A DNA stretch of 64,000 bases from Calidifontibacillus oryziterrae (GTDB taxonomy: Bacteria > Bacillota > Bacilli > Bacillales > Bacillaceae_J), in contig NZ_KB223527.1 of assembly GCF_000331575.1 (NCBI RefSeq), forward strand, positions 531,842 to 595,841, written 5' to 3'. Under the pieces are notes generated by a model. It saw only the letters and a program-made list of their open reading frames with translations, was not told the DNA's origin and did not search any database. The number at the start of each line of letters is the position of its first letter. Positions within the stretch are counted from its first letter, which is position 1. The translations under genes were made by a program, and so were the position numbers. Of the stretch, positions 48,450 through 57,884 are shown one piece after another.

Positions 48450-49019
48450 ATGTGGATTTACGAAAAAAAGCTACAATATCCCGTAAGGGTTAGTCAATGT
48501 AATCCGATGTTAGCGAAGTTTCTTATTGAGCAGTATGGTGGAGCGGATGGCGAACTTGCTGCAGCTCTCCGCTATTTAAATCAAAGATATTCGATTCCGG
48601 ATAAAGTAGTTGGATTATTAACAGATATTGGAACAGAGGAATTTGCCCATCTCGAAATGATCGCTACAATGGTATATAAGCTAACGAAGGATGCTACACC
48701 TGAACAAATGAAGGCTGCTGGTTTAGCACCTCATTATGCTGATCATGATAATGCGCTATATTATCATAACGCTGCTGGTGTGCCATTTACTGTAACATAC
48801 ATTCAAGCAAAAGGTGATCCAATTACAGATTTATACGAGGATATTGCTGCGGAGGAAAAAGCGAGAGCTACCTATCAATGGTTAATTAATTTATCTGATG
48901 ACCCGGATATAAATGATAGTCTTCGTTTTCTTCGTGAAAGGGAAATCATTCATTCCCAACGGTTCCAGGAAGCGGTTGAAATACTTAAGGAAGAGCGAGA
49001 CAAGAAAAAATACTTTTAA
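48450..49019 (+). CDS. cotJC: Spore coat protein CotJC, manganese-catalase fold
   Basis: 189 residues. Di-iron/di-manganese catalase family: EEFAHLEMIATMVY (about residue 66) and AAEEKARATYQW with an ERE..HSQRF segment supply glutamate and histidine ligands. Starts ATG at 48450 after GGGGGG. Ends before a terminator at 49023-49059. Confidence 0.94.
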   Translation: MWIYEKKLQYPVRVSQCNPMLAKFLIEQYGGADGELAAALRYLNQRYSIPDKVVGLLTDIGTEEFAHLEMIATMVYKLTKDATPEQMKAAGLAPHYADHDNALYYHNAAGVPFTVTYIQAKGDPITDLYEDIAAEEKARATYQWLINLSDDPDINDSLRFLREREIIHSQRFQEAVEILKEERDKKKYF

Positions 49020-49022
49020 ATA

Positions 49023-49059
49023 AACGAAAGCGCCCGACTAGGCGCCTTCGTTTTATTTT
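49023..49059. terminator. Terminator between cotJC and ypbF
   Basis: Imperfect stem AACGAAAGCGCC / GGCGCCTTCGTT with a 6-base loop, then TTTTATTTT on the plus strand. Convergent genes cotJC and ypbF end on either side. Confidence 0.8.
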
Positions 49060-49496
49060 GGGTTTTCATAATATAAATTGATATCGTATTTCTCCCTCAT
49101 TTCCTGAAAAAAAATATGCCGATTTTGCCACCTTTCTCCTTCAGGCCACAATTCCTCTGCCCTTTGAATCATTTCACAGCGTAATGAATGATATTCTTGT
49201 TCTGCTTTTTCGGACTTCTGTTTTAAAGCATTTATGCGAAAATGAGTGGTAACCACAATTAAAATGAGAAAATAATGATTTACGTTGTTGATTAATTGTG
49301 AAATTAGTAAGTTGTACTGATTCCAATTTGGAACAATAGTAAAAATAGTGATGTAGGCAAGTAATAACGTTGCTGAAGCAATATAAAGTAAATTGAAAAT
49401 CTTCAGTTCCCTTTCTTTTTTCGTCAGTTTCAATTTTAATTTTTGTAAATCATTGATCATAATCTTTCCGACTTCATCCATGTTTGGGTTCTCCAT
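49053..49496 (-). CDS. ypbF: Membrane protein YpbF (DUF2663)
   Basis: 147 residues from the ATG at 49496 (MENPNMDEVGK), 5-8 bases after GGAGTGA. Two membrane helices (about 40-60 and 70-88), coiled basic C-terminal tail. Size equals B. subtilis YpbF. Function unknown. Lies beside ypbE and ypbD as in B. subtilis. Confidence 0.85.
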   Translation of the reverse strand: MENPNMDEVGKIMINDLQKLKLKLTKKERELKIFNLLYIASATLLLAYITIFTIVPNWNQYNLLISQLINNVNHYFLILIVVTTHFRINALKQKSEKAEQEYHSLRCEMIQRAEELWPEGERWQNRHIFFQEMREKYDINLYYENPK

Positions 49497-49562
49497 AATC
49501 TTCACTCCAATTTAAATTACCTTATCATAATAAATGATATTCCATAGTACAACTGCTAGAAC

Positions 49563-49601
49563 AAAAAAACCTTAAGATATCCTTTTAAGATATTCTTAAG
49601 G
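49563..49601 (-). terminator. Terminator of ypbE
   Basis: CCTTAAG (49570-49576) / CTTAAGG (49595-49601) with an inner near-palindrome of ATATC/GATAT, then TTTTTTTG on the minus strand, directly after the ypbE stop. Confidence 0.8.
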
Positions 49602-50297
49602 CTACTTCTTTTCGGTAACGGGAATTTTTAATTTTTGTCCGGAATAGACGGTACCGTTTGCATCAAGGCCATTTGCTTTCTTTATAATTGCCTCGCCATT
49701 TCTATTGTGAAAATAGTTCATTGATATACGATATAAAGTCTCACCTGGTTTCACAGTATGGATAATATAAGATGTATCATCAGCAGGCTGAACACTTTCT
49801 GAAGTCTCTTCAGTACGTTTGCTACCTTGTTGATCGTCATGATTAACACTCAATTCTTTAGTGGGAGTCTCACTTTCGATTTGATTCTTAGGCTCAAAAA
49901 TATCAGGCGTATTCTCGTCTTTTTCGGGCGCAAACTCATATTCATCCTTTACCTCAGGTTCTACTGGCTCTGTATTTTCCATTTCTACGACATCAACAAT
50001 AGAATTATCTAATGGCTCTGATTTTGTTTCTTCGAAATCATTTTCCCAATACAAATGATAAATTGGAATGAAACAAACAATTAAAATAAAGACTAATGCC
50101 AAAAATCGTACGATTGGATAACGAATTCGGATTTTTGTCTTCTTGTCTTCTTTATGCCGGTGAACCTCACTTCGTGGTGGTAATTTGGAAACATCAATCA
50201 TTTCGTTTTGTTTATTTTCAACAATCAAATGATTATCTTCCATTCTTTTTCTTAGCGCTTCAGCCTGATCAAAAGAATCTTGATTTTTTGATGACAT
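49602..50297 (-). CDS. ypbE: LysM-domain membrane protein YpbE
   Basis: 231 residues from the ATG at 50297, spaced 5 bases from AGAGGTGA. A cytoplasmic basic segment, one membrane helix (about 63-83), a long acidic Glu/Pro linker and a C-terminal LysM domain (HTVKPGETLYRISMNYF ... GQKLKIPV). The LysM would bind cell-wall glycan. Follows ypbD. Confidence 0.88.
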   Translation of the reverse strand: MSSKNQDSFDQAEALRKRMEDNHLIVENKQNEMIDVSKLPPRSEVHRHKEDKKTKIRIRYPIVRFLALVFILIVCFIPIYHLYWENDFEETKSEPLDNSIVDVVEMENTEPVEPEVKDEYEFAPEKDENTPDIFEPKNQIESETPTKELSVNHDDQQGSKRTEETSESVQPADDTSYIIHTVKPGETLYRISMNYFHNRNGEAIIKKANGLDANGTVYSGQKLKIPVTEKK

Positions 50298-50312
50298 AAC
50301 AATCACCTCTGA

Positions 50313-50900
50313 TTATGAAACATTTCTAGTTTTTTGAAAGCGTAAAATTAAAGCAGAAGCAAAATCTATTAGAAAATGCATAAATATCGTTACATTTATA
50401 TTTGCAGTCAGTTCATAAATCCAACCAATAAAAAAACTTAAACTAACGACCGCTGTAAATAATACCCATTTATATAAGTAGCGGATATGTAAAATTGCAA
50501 AAATAGAACTAGCAATAATTAAACCAAAATGAGTTTGAATCATTCCGCGAAAAAAAAATTCCTCAGAGAAAGCGACTAACATACATATGATAAAGCTATG
50601 CCATACCGGTCTGTTTTTAAAAACTTTCTCGTTAATTCCCCCATCGTCGTACATTTCCCTAGGGAGAACTTTCATTAATATAACATCTATTCCTATAACA
50701 ATAATAGCACTTCCACCGCCAAATAGAAGAATTTCTTTTATATCCCACTTCCAAATATGTAAAAATGATGCTAAATCCCCAAACAAAAAAAATCCCAGGA
50801 CTATGGCAAGTAATAAAATGGAAAATTGAGTGAAATACAGGTGAAAAAGTACTTCTTTGTCCTTCATATTTTGAATTAACTCAACTTGACGATTTCCCAT
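50313..50900 (-). CDS. ypbD: CPBP-family membrane metalloprotease YpbD
   Basis: 195 residues, about six membrane helices. The CPBP (Abi/CAAX) motifs are present: EEFFFRGM (about residue 119), FAILH (about 138) and HFLIDF near the C-terminus. Such proteases are of unknown substrate in Bacillus. ATG at 50900. Downstream of the fer start (divergent). Confidence 0.88.
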   Translation of the reverse strand: MGNRQVELIQNMKDKEVLFHLYFTQFSILLLAIVLGFFLFGDLASFLHIWKWDIKEILLFGGGSAIIVIGIDVILMKVLPREMYDDGGINEKVFKNRPVWHSFIICMLVAFSEEFFFRGMIQTHFGLIIASSIFAILHIRYLYKWVLFTAVVSLSFFIGWIYELTANINVTIFMHFLIDFASALILRFQKTRNVS

Positions 50901-51048
50901 TCCCTTATCACCACATTAAAAATAATTGTTTATATTATTTTATCTTACTATCCTTTGCTTTAACTAGTAAAAATGTAAGAATAATGATATGAATATTTTT
51001 CTAATAAGGTTTAAAAAACATTCTCAATGCACTTTACTATTGAAAAGT

Positions 51049-51077
51049 TTGAGAAAGCGATTTACAATGTTTATGAG
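51049..51077 (+). promoter_or_regulatory. Candidate sigma-A promoter of fer
   Basis: TTGAGA (51049-51054), 17-base spacer, TATGAG (51072-51077). Five of six and four of six match the consensus. It lies about 57 bases before the fer start. Confidence 0.45.
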
Positions 51078-51115
51078 TATTAAAAATAGCTCTATGGGGT
51101 TATAAAATTTTATAA

Positions 51116-51382
<267 letters not shown>

Positions 51383-51391
51383 GAAATACAT

Positions 51392-51422
51392 AAAACCTCT
51401 CAACTAAGTTGAGAGGTTTTTT
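51392..51422. terminator. Terminator after fer
   Basis: Perfect 14-bp stem AAAACCTCTCAACT / AGTTGAGAGGTTTT (51392-51405, 51407-51420), a very short loop, T-run on both strands. Separates fer from the serA promoter. Confidence 0.88.
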
Positions 51423-51470
51423 CCTATTTTTGTATATAATCGTTTCACATTTCATTACCGTAAACCCGCA

Positions 51471-51499
51471 TTGACACTTGTTTTTAATTATGTTAAATT
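51471..51499 (+). promoter_or_regulatory. Sigma-A promoter of serA
   Basis: TTGACA (51471-51476), 17-base spacer ending in TGT, then TAAATT (51494-51499). The TGn before the -10 box makes it an extended -10 promoter; it lies 33 bases before the ATG. Confidence 0.7.
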
Positions 51500-51531
51500 A
51501 TCAAAAAATTAATGCAAAGAGGGGTATGACT

Positions 51532-53106
51532 ATGTACAAAATACTAGTATCAGATGTAATGAGTCCTGAAGGCTTATCACCTTTGCTAAATGCCGACAAT
51601 ATTGAAGTAGTTCAGAAAAAAGTAACAGAAGTAAAAGACGAATTGGACCAATTTAGTGCTTTATTAGTTCGTAGTGCAACGAAAGTTACCGATGAATTGT
51701 TAGATCAAATGAAAAATCTTAAAATAGTTGCACGAGCTGGTGTAGGTGTTGATAACATTAATATTGATGCTGCAACGAAACATGGTGTTGTTGTTGTAAA
51801 TGCCCCTGATGGAAATACCATTTCAACTGCTGAACATACATTCGCAATGATGGCTTCATTAGTTCGGAAAATCCCTCAAGCGGTTGCATCTACTAAAGCT
51901 GGCAAATGGGAAAGAAAGCTATTTGAAGGAACTGAACTTTATGGAAAGTCACTAGGCATTATCGGTTTTGGTAGAATTGGTACTGAGTTGTCAAAACGAG
52001 CGCAAGCATTTGGAATGACCGTTCGCGTCTACGATCCGTTTTTAACTCAGGCAAGGGCTGACAAGCTAAATGTGGAATCTGTTACTTTAGATGAGATATT
52101 AGTGAAATCTGACATTATTACTGTTCATACTCCTTTGACAAAAGACACAAAAGGTCTATTAAACCATGAAACCATTGGAAAAACTAAACATGGCGTTTTT
52201 TTACTAAATTGTGCACGCGGTGGTATAATCGACGAAGAAGCTTTAGTTGACTATTTGGAAAGTGGCCATATAGCTGGAGCAGCACTTGATGTATTTGTGC
52301 AAGAGCCAACCCCAAATGAACGATTACTAAATCAAAAAAATCTAATTTGCACTCCACATTTAGGTGCTTCAACTGTGGAAGCACAATTAAATGTTGCCGA
52401 ACAGGTTTCTCAAGAGGTTCTAAATTTTTTAAATGGAAATCCTGTAGCAAACTCTATTAACCTACCAACAATTTCGAAAGAACTATATCAACAAATACAA
52501 CCCTATTATGAGCTTTCTAAAAGCATGGGATCACTAATTTCTCAATGTATGAAAGAGCCAATCCAAGAGATGGAAATTTCTTATGGTGGTAAAATTGCAG
52601 ATCTTGATACAACACTTTTAACTAGAGTTTTATTAGCCGGTTTCTTACGTCCACGTGTTGATACTTTTGTTAATGAGGTAAATGCAACAATGGTTGCAAA
52701 GCAACGAGGAATTAGCTATGCTGAACGAATTTCCAATGATACAAATGGCTATTCGAATATTATCACTGTCAAAGTAAAAGGTGACCGTTCGTCGTTCTAT
52801 ATTAAAGGGACTTATGTAAGTGAATATGGTCCACGAATTGTAAATATGAATGGCTTTAACATAGACTTTAATCCTACTGGTAACCTTCTGTATACCCAAC
52901 ATGCCGACAAACCGGGAATGATCGGAAAAGTAGGAAATATCCTAGGAGATCATGGAATAAATATTGCTACGATGCAAGTGGGAAGAAAAGAAGCAGGCGG
53001 AGAGGCGATCATGATGCTTTCCTTTGATAAGCCTGTCGAGGACACAATTGTTGACAACCTTGCAAGAATAGAAGGTATGGAATCCATCAAAAAAATTGAG
53101 CTTTAA
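51532..53106 (+). CDS. serA: D-3-phosphoglycerate dehydrogenase
   Basis: 524 residues from the ATG at 51532 (GAGGGG at 8 bases). First step of serine synthesis. NAD-binding loop GIIGFGRIGTEL (about 143-154), catalytic block NCARGGIIDEEAL and HLGAST with the active His; a middle allosteric domain and a C-terminal ACT domain (NILGDHGINIATMQVGR) for serine control. The frame upstream to 51478 would start in the promoter. Confidence 0.97.
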   Translation: MYKILVSDVMSPEGLSPLLNADNIEVVQKKVTEVKDELDQFSALLVRSATKVTDELLDQMKNLKIVARAGVGVDNINIDAATKHGVVVVNAPDGNTISTAEHTFAMMASLVRKIPQAVASTKAGKWERKLFEGTELYGKSLGIIGFGRIGTELSKRAQAFGMTVRVYDPFLTQARADKLNVESVTLDEILVKSDIITVHTPLTKDTKGLLNHETIGKTKHGVFLLNCARGGIIDEEALVDYLESGHIAGAALDVFVQEPTPNERLLNQKNLICTPHLGASTVEAQLNVAEQVSQEVLNFLNGNPVANSINLPTISKELYQQIQPYYELSKSMGSLISQCMKEPIQEMEISYGGKIADLDTTLLTRVLLAGFLRPRVDTFVNEVNATMVAKQRGISYAERISNDTNGYSNIITVKVKGDRSSFYIKGTYVSEYGPRIVNMNGFNIDFNPTGNLLYTQHADKPGMIGKVGNILGDHGINIATMQVGRKEAGGEAIMMLSFDKPVEDTIVDNLARIEGMESIKKIEL

Positions 53107-53108
53107 GG

Positions 53109-53253
53109 AACAAAAGCGCAAGCGCCCCGCTTAGCGACGAATAAACCGGAGCACATCGCCTGAGATAAAGGAAACACGACGAGGAACGAGTCGATGTTGA
53201 CTTATCGCAAAAGAGATGAGCGAAGTTTACTAGTCGCTGGGCGAGGGAGCTGG
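53109..53253. repeat. Dispersed palindromic repeat, copy 2
   Basis: About 145 bases between serA and rsiX, related to the copy at 44306-44456. The 49-base block 53186-53234 is identical to copy 1. Terminal arms TTAGCGAC (53131-53138) and GTCGCTGG (53233-53240) pair as in copy 1, with a compensating T-A to G-C change. Confidence 0.88.
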
Positions 53254-53303
53254 ATTCCAAAGCACAAAATTATATACTTTCTTTCTTATCTTTTAAATCT
53301 TTT

Positions 53304-53344
53304 AAAAAAAGAGGAAGCTGGCAAAAAACCAGCTTCCTCTTTTT
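53304..53344. terminator. Bidirectional terminator of serA and rsiX
   Basis: GAGGAAGCTGG (53311-53321) / CCAGCTTCCTC (53329-53339), perfect, 7-base loop, A/T runs on both sides. Confidence 0.88.
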
Positions 53345-54545
53345 AGTATCCCATTGGGTTGACAGCAATCGGTACATGTATAGGTTTACTTAGTTCGTAT
53401 GGTCCGATTATATCTACTGCTGCATTTTCAAATTGCACTGCATCAAATCCAAATTCTTTTGCTGTCATTAATATAGCCTCAATCATAATTTTATACTTTG
53501 ACTCATTCATTAAGGGGGTTCCGTCTTCGAATGCTATCGTAACCTTTCCACTTTCATTTTCAATGATGACATTCGAAAACTGTACTTCTTCCGGAATTGA
53601 TGGTGTAACCTCTCGAATCTCCAGATCAGTTGTTGATTTCATCGCAGCTAAAGCCTTTGTAAAATCATTCTCTCTCGGAAATGGTACTAAAAACGGCTGT
53701 ATTTGCTCATTCGGTTGGTATAGATAATACACATTTTCAGTTTCCTCATTTGTAAGATTTAACTCATTTAAATCGCCATAATTCCCTAGCGTAATACCTG
53801 GTTTCCCTGCTGTCGTAAATTCAACTACATCGTACCCAAGCTGTCTAAAGGTTTCCTTGACGGTTGCTATAAAAATAACTTCCATCGCTGAACCTTTTCC
53901 AAACGAATGGTCTGCAGGAACATCAAGAATTATCTTTTTGTCTCCATTCGTTGTTTGCCCTTCACTTAACGATACGTCCTCAAGTATATATTGTGATAAT
54001 CCCCACTCCTGCTCATTTAAGAGCTCATTTATCGTTTCGACTTGAGCTAATTTTTCACCTTTCGGCACTGTAAAACTTAGTGGGACAACAAACATTATGT
54101 TTTCATCAGGTACAGCTACAGTTATCACCTCTTCCTGCTCTGGAATAACAGAAAGTACCCTAGATTCAGATTCAGGCGCTATACTAAATAGCCGCATTTC
54201 AGCTCCCAATTGACCAGCTTCATTTTCTATCGGTGCTTTATCTTTCGCAATTGGTTCCTCCATTAACTTAACCTGTGAATTCTCCATCGTGCTATTTTGT
54301 TGAAGGAACGACGGAACTACTAATGCAAGTAATAATAGTGCTGCAACTGAAGCAAATGCTGGAACAATCCATGAAGGTTTTTGTTTTTTTCTATTCTTGT
54401 AAGTAGGTCTATCCTCTGCTATTTTCTCTTCTAAACTTGAGGAGATACTTGCAAATAGCTGTTCGGGAGTCTGGTGATCCCTTACTTTTGGCATGCTTTG
54501 GAGTAATTGTTCTAGTTTGTTTTCATCAAAAGTAAACTTATCCAT
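53343..54545 (-). CDS. rsiX: Anti-sigma-X factor RsiX
   Basis: 400 residues. An N-terminal cytoplasmic region that would hold sigma-X, a membrane helix (about 58-79) and a large outer part. The outer part looks like two related GerMN-type halves, each ending with a FxxxxFTTA/FENAAV, IGxY/LGNY pattern. In B. subtilis RsiX is 368 residues, so this is somewhat longer. ATG at 54545 overlaps the sigX stop by 8 bases. Not seen: any cysteine cluster of a ZAS domain. Confidence 0.88.
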   Translation of the reverse strand: MDKFTFDENKLEQLLQSMPKVRDHQTPEQLFASISSSLEEKIAEDRPTYKNRKKQKPSWIVPAFASVAALLLLALVVPSFLQQNSTMENSQVKLMEEPIAKDKAPIENEAGQLGAEMRLFSIAPESESRVLSVIPEQEEVITVAVPDENIMFVVPLSFTVPKGEKLAQVETINELLNEQEWGLSQYILEDVSLSEGQTTNGDKKIILDVPADHSFGKGSAMEVIFIATVKETFRQLGYDVVEFTTAGKPGITLGNYGDLNELNLTNEETENVYYLYQPNEQIQPFLVPFPRENDFTKALAAMKSTTDLEIREVTPSIPEEVQFSNVIIENESGKVTIAFEDGTPLMNESKYKIMIEAILMTAKEFGFDAVQFENAAVDIIGPYELSKPIHVPIAVNPMGY

Positions 54546-55071
54546 TTGGTATCCCCTCCTTTTTATAGACTTCCTCCATTAACGTTCTTAATACCTTAAG
54601 TCCTCGATGTTGAGTTGTTTTGACCTTGCTTTCTGTCCACCCTAAAACATCAGCTGTTTCTGAAATTGAAAATGATTGAATATAGCGAAGTACAAGGACA
54701 AGCTTTTGATCTACTGTACAATTTTCCATACACTTATACATAAGTCTAATTTGTTCATTTTGCATGGCGATCTCTTCCGGAAGTGGTGATTCATCCTTGA
54801 GCAAATAATGAACAGTTTCTTCATCAATAGCAGTACCATGTGCTGTTCTCTTTTGTTTTCGAAACCAATCTATCGCCACATGCCTAGCAATTGAAAAAAG
54901 CCATGTTTTTTCACTACTTCTTCCCTCAAATCGATTGTAGGATTTGAGTACTTTAATATATACCTCTTGAACGAGATCTTCAGCTAGTTCCCTACTTTTT
55001 ACCATATAAAATAAAAACTGAAAAAGGTCGTGATGGTAACTATCATACAACCTTTGAAAAATGTCTCTCAT
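54538..55071 (-). CDS. sigX: ECF sigma factor SigX
   Basis: 177 residues from the ATG at 55071. Region 2 (FLFYMVKSRELAEDLVQEVYIKVLKSY, split by the HRF core) and region 4 (FSISETADVLGWTESKVKTTQHRGLKVL) are typical of SigX. An in-frame ATG at 55098 would lie at the transcription start of its own promoter, so is rejected. Controls cell-surface charge and peptide resistance in B. subtilis. Operon with rsiX. Confidence 0.95.
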   Translation of the reverse strand: MRDIFQRLYDSYHHDLFQFLFYMVKSRELAEDLVQEVYIKVLKSYNRFEGRSSEKTWLFSIARHVAIDWFRKQKRTAHGTAIDEETVHYLLKDESPLPEEIAMQNEQIRLMYKCMENCTVDQKLVLVLRYIQSFSISETADVLGWTESKVKTTQHRGLKVLRTLMEEVYKKEGIPNG

Positions 55072-55101
55072 GGTAGTTGAACCCTCCCGTTCTCTCATTT
55101 A

Positions 55102-55127
55102 GTCGCCCAGAAAAAGAAAAAGTTACA
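55102..55127 (-). promoter_or_regulatory. Autoregulatory sigma-X promoter of sigX
   Basis: Minus strand TGTAAC (55127-55122), 16-base spacer, CGAC (55105-55102). This is the sigma-X/ECF pattern (TGTAAC, 16-17, CGAC). Start of transcription near 55095 gives a 24-base leader to the ATG at 55071. Confidence 0.8.
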
Positions 55128-55183
55128 TTTCAACCATCAAAAAACCCTTCCAACTTATAACATTTTACTATATTACAAGAGAT

Positions 55184-55217
55184 AAAAAAAGAAAGGATAT
55201 TAAGTCTCCTTCCTTCC
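55184..55217 (-). terminator. Probable terminator of resE
   Basis: Stem GGAAGGA / TCCTTTC (minus strand, one G-U pair), 8-9-base loop, then seven T residues. Imperfect but in the right place, downstream of the resE stop. Confidence 0.55.
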
Positions 55218-55239
55218 AATTCAATCTATATACAAATTT

Positions 55240-57024
55240 TTATGAGCGTGGTATAAAAAATGAAAACGTAGTACCCTCTCCTAACCTACTATGAACAGAA
55301 ATTTCACCATTATGGGTTTCAACGATATTTTTCGCAATTGCAAGTCCAAGTCCAGTGCCAGAACGGCCTCTTGTTCTTGCTTTATCAGCCTTATAAAAAC
55401 GTTCAAACACATAAGGCAAATCCTCTTCCGGAATTCCCGAACCTGAGTCCTCGATAGAGATAAAAATACCTTCATCCCTAGAATCCACAACAAGTGAAAC
55501 AACTCCACCTTCACCTGTATGACGGATCGCATTGTCAATTAGATTCGTCAATACTTGTTCAATCCGGTCCCCATCAATCTTTATTACATCATCTTTATCT
55601 TTAACATGTGCTTTTAACTCCACCCCATGTTCTTTTGTAACACCTTGAAATTTCCGGATAATTCTCTCAAAGTATGGTGCGATTGGGATTTCTTCTAAAT
55701 GTAACTTCATATTACCTGATTCCATTCGTGCGAGATCAAGCAGCTCGTTAACTAAGCGTCCCATACGTAGAGATTCATCATAGATGATTTGAGCAATTTC
55801 TCTTTTTTCTTGATCCGTACTAGCGATATCATCAACGATTGCTTCACTATAACCTTGAAGCATCGACAAAGGTGTTCGTAATTCGTGAGATACATTGGCA
55901 ATGAAATCGTCACGAAGCTTATCTAGCTTCCTTTCTTCTGTCATATCCCGTAATACAGCAACTGCTCCACGCACTGCCTCTTGATCATATAATGGAGTCA
56001 TTAATATGACCCAGCTTCTGCCTTGTGCGGATATTTCTACAAGTTGTTCCTTTTCTGTTAGAATTACCTTCTCAAGGATACCTTTCATTTTCGTAGGCAG
56101 CTTTTGCACATCCTCGTTATCAAGCTCATTTTCATAATTGAATGATTGTAAGAATCGCTTTGCTGGTGGATTCGAAATAAGAATGTCACCATAGCGATTT
56201 AACGTAATAACCCCATCTGCCATACTGCTTAATATGCTCGTCAATTGTTCCTTTTCTTGATTTAATGCTTCAATATGAAATTCTAATTGCCTTCCCATAC
56301 GATTAAAGGCTAATGCTAATTCACCAATCTCATCATGTGTTAAGATTGGAACCTTTGAGTTAAACTTACCTTTTGCCATTTCAAAGGCTGCTTCTCTCAT
56401 AATTCTTAACGGTGCCGTAACCCTTGATGAAAGGAAGAAAGCAAAAATCGTTGTCAAAACAATCGCAATTCCAGCACTTAAAAGAATCATTTTCGTTGTT
56501 TCTTTTGATGTTTGACCTACTACATCTAATGATTGATAAAGAAAGACAGCACCTTTTTTTTCCCCTATTCGACTTATTGGTACACCAACAATTAATATTT
56601 CATTATACATTTCATTACTTTTGTTAATAATATTTGGTGGATAGACAATTTTTGTAGCTTTTTCTCCATCTGTCATAACCATCGCTAAGTCAACATCGTT
56701 TTTTATAAAATCTATTGGTAAATCTGCTAATTTTTCGTCATTAGGAGAATACCAATATTGACCATCCTCATCAATTACAACCCCTTTAGACGATGGATCA
56801 ATAATCGCCCATGCAATTGAAAAGGCTAAGTCACGTTGTTCATACTCCTCTAAGACCGTAGAAATCCTTGTTGCAATTTCATTTAACTCCTCTCCAGCAT
56901 CATTCACATGGAGGGTCTCAAAAAATTGTAACAAAAGTACGGTTAATATAAACAACACAAATGATACTAATAAAAGAATTGTAAACCATAGTTTACCAAC
57001 AACACTTTTCCATAACCAAAACAT
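55240..57024 (-). CDS. resE: Sensor histidine kinase ResE
   Basis: 594 residues. Two membrane helices frame an extracytoplasmic domain (about 40-180); then HAMP, a PAS domain ([19 protein letters not shown]), a dimerisation domain with phospho-histidine SHELRTP (about 372), and ATPase N-box [11 protein letters not shown]1 DSGSGIP, G2 GTGLGLAI. Senses oxygen or nitrate limitation with partner ResD. Its ATG at 57024 overlaps the resD stop (TAATG). Confidence 0.96.
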   Translation of the reverse strand: MFWLWKSVVGKLWFTILLLVSFVLFILTVLLLQFFETLHVNDAGEELNEIATRISTVLEEYEQRDLAFSIAWAIIDPSSKGVVIDEDGQYWYSPNDEKLADLPIDFIKNDVDLAMVMTDGEKATKIVYPPNIINKSNEMYNEILIVGVPISRIGEKKGAVFLYQSLDVVGQTSKETTKMILLSAGIAIVLTTIFAFFLSSRVTAPLRIMREAAFEMAKGKFNSKVPILTHDEIGELALAFNRMGRQLEFHIEALNQEKEQLTSILSSMADGVITLNRYGDILISNPPAKRFLQSFNYENELDNEDVQKLPTKMKGILEKVILTEKEQLVEISAQGRSWVILMTPLYDQEAVRGAVAVLRDMTEERKLDKLRDDFIANVSHELRTPLSMLQGYSEAIVDDIASTDQEKREIAQIIYDESLRMGRLVNELLDLARMESGNMKLHLEEIPIAPYFERIIRKFQGVTKEHGVELKAHVKDKDDVIKIDGDRIEQVLTNLIDNAIRHTGEGGVVSLVVDSRDEGIFISIEDSGSGIPEEDLPYVFERFYKADKARTRGRSGTGLGLAIAKNIVETHNGEISVHSRLGEGTTFSFFIPRS

Positions 57025-57743
57025 TACTCGGACACTACCTCAAATTTATAGCCCACACCCCAAACTGTAACGATCATTTTTGCAGCACTTGACGATACTT
57101 TGTTTAGTTTTTCTCTTAACCGTTTTACATGAGTATCAACTGTACGCAAATCCCCAAAAAATTCATAATGCCAAACTTCCTTTAATAATTGTTCACGGTC
57201 AAATACTTTGTCTGGTGCCTTTGCCAAGAAGTACAGAAGTTCATATTCCTTTGGCGTTAAACTTACGTCTTTCCCGTCTGCTGTGACACGATGAGCGTCA
57301 TTGTCTATCGTTAAATGCGGATACACAATCACATCTTTTGTAGACGTTTCCGTTTGTAAAAACTTTGTTGGCGATGATCTTCGAAGTAACGCTTTTACCC
57401 GCAGTACAACTTCACGTGGGCTAAAAGGTTTTACAATATAATCATCCGTTCCAACTTCAAAGCCTTGGACTCGATTTGTTTCTTCACCTTTTGCGGTTAG
57501 CATAATAATCGGGGTAGCCTTTTTCTCTCGCAATTGTTTACAAACCTCAAGTCCATCCATCCCAGGCATCATAATATCTAATAATATTAAATCATAGTCA
57601 AACGAGGTAGCTTTCACTAAGGCTTCCTCACCATTTTCTGCTTCCTCAATTGTATAATCTTCCCTTTCAAGATACATACGTAATAAGCGGCGAATTCTTT
57701 CTTCATCATCAACAATTAAAATTTTCGAGTTTTGATTTTCCAT
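57024..57743 (-). CDS. resD: Response regulator ResD
   Basis: 239 residues. Receiver domain with acidic pocket DDEE, phospho-accepting aspartate in [11 protein letters not shown] (residue 54 or so) and lysine in VKPFSP, followed by an OmpR-type DNA-binding domain ([19 protein letters not shown]). Activates respiration and cytochrome assembly genes. ATG at 57743. A 141-base gap to resC may hold an own promoter. Confidence 0.96.
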   Translation of the reverse strand: MENQNSKILIVDDEERIRRLLRMYLEREDYTIEEAENGEEALVKATSFDYDLILLDIMMPGMDGLEVCKQLREKKATPIIMLTAKGEETNRVQGFEVGTDDYIVKPFSPREVVLRVKALLRRSSPTKFLQTETSTKDVIVYPHLTIDNDAHRVTADGKDVSLTPKEYELLYFLAKAPDKVFDREQLLKEVWHYEFFGDLRTVDTHVKRLREKLNKVSSSAAKMIVTVWGVGYKFEVVSE

Positions 57744-57884
57744 TGAATTAATTCCCCCTTCAAAAAAGGACAGTGTATGTAATCAATTTCTTTTAGGGAT
57801 GGAATCCCTTTTCATTATTATGACACAAAAATAAATTTTTTGTTAGGTAGTTTAAAAACACTATATTTATTTTATATAAAAATT

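Noticed and set aside
53359..53727. Plus-strand frame over rsiX
   Set aside because: Antisense to rsiX and lies beyond the serA terminator; no promoter or start signal.
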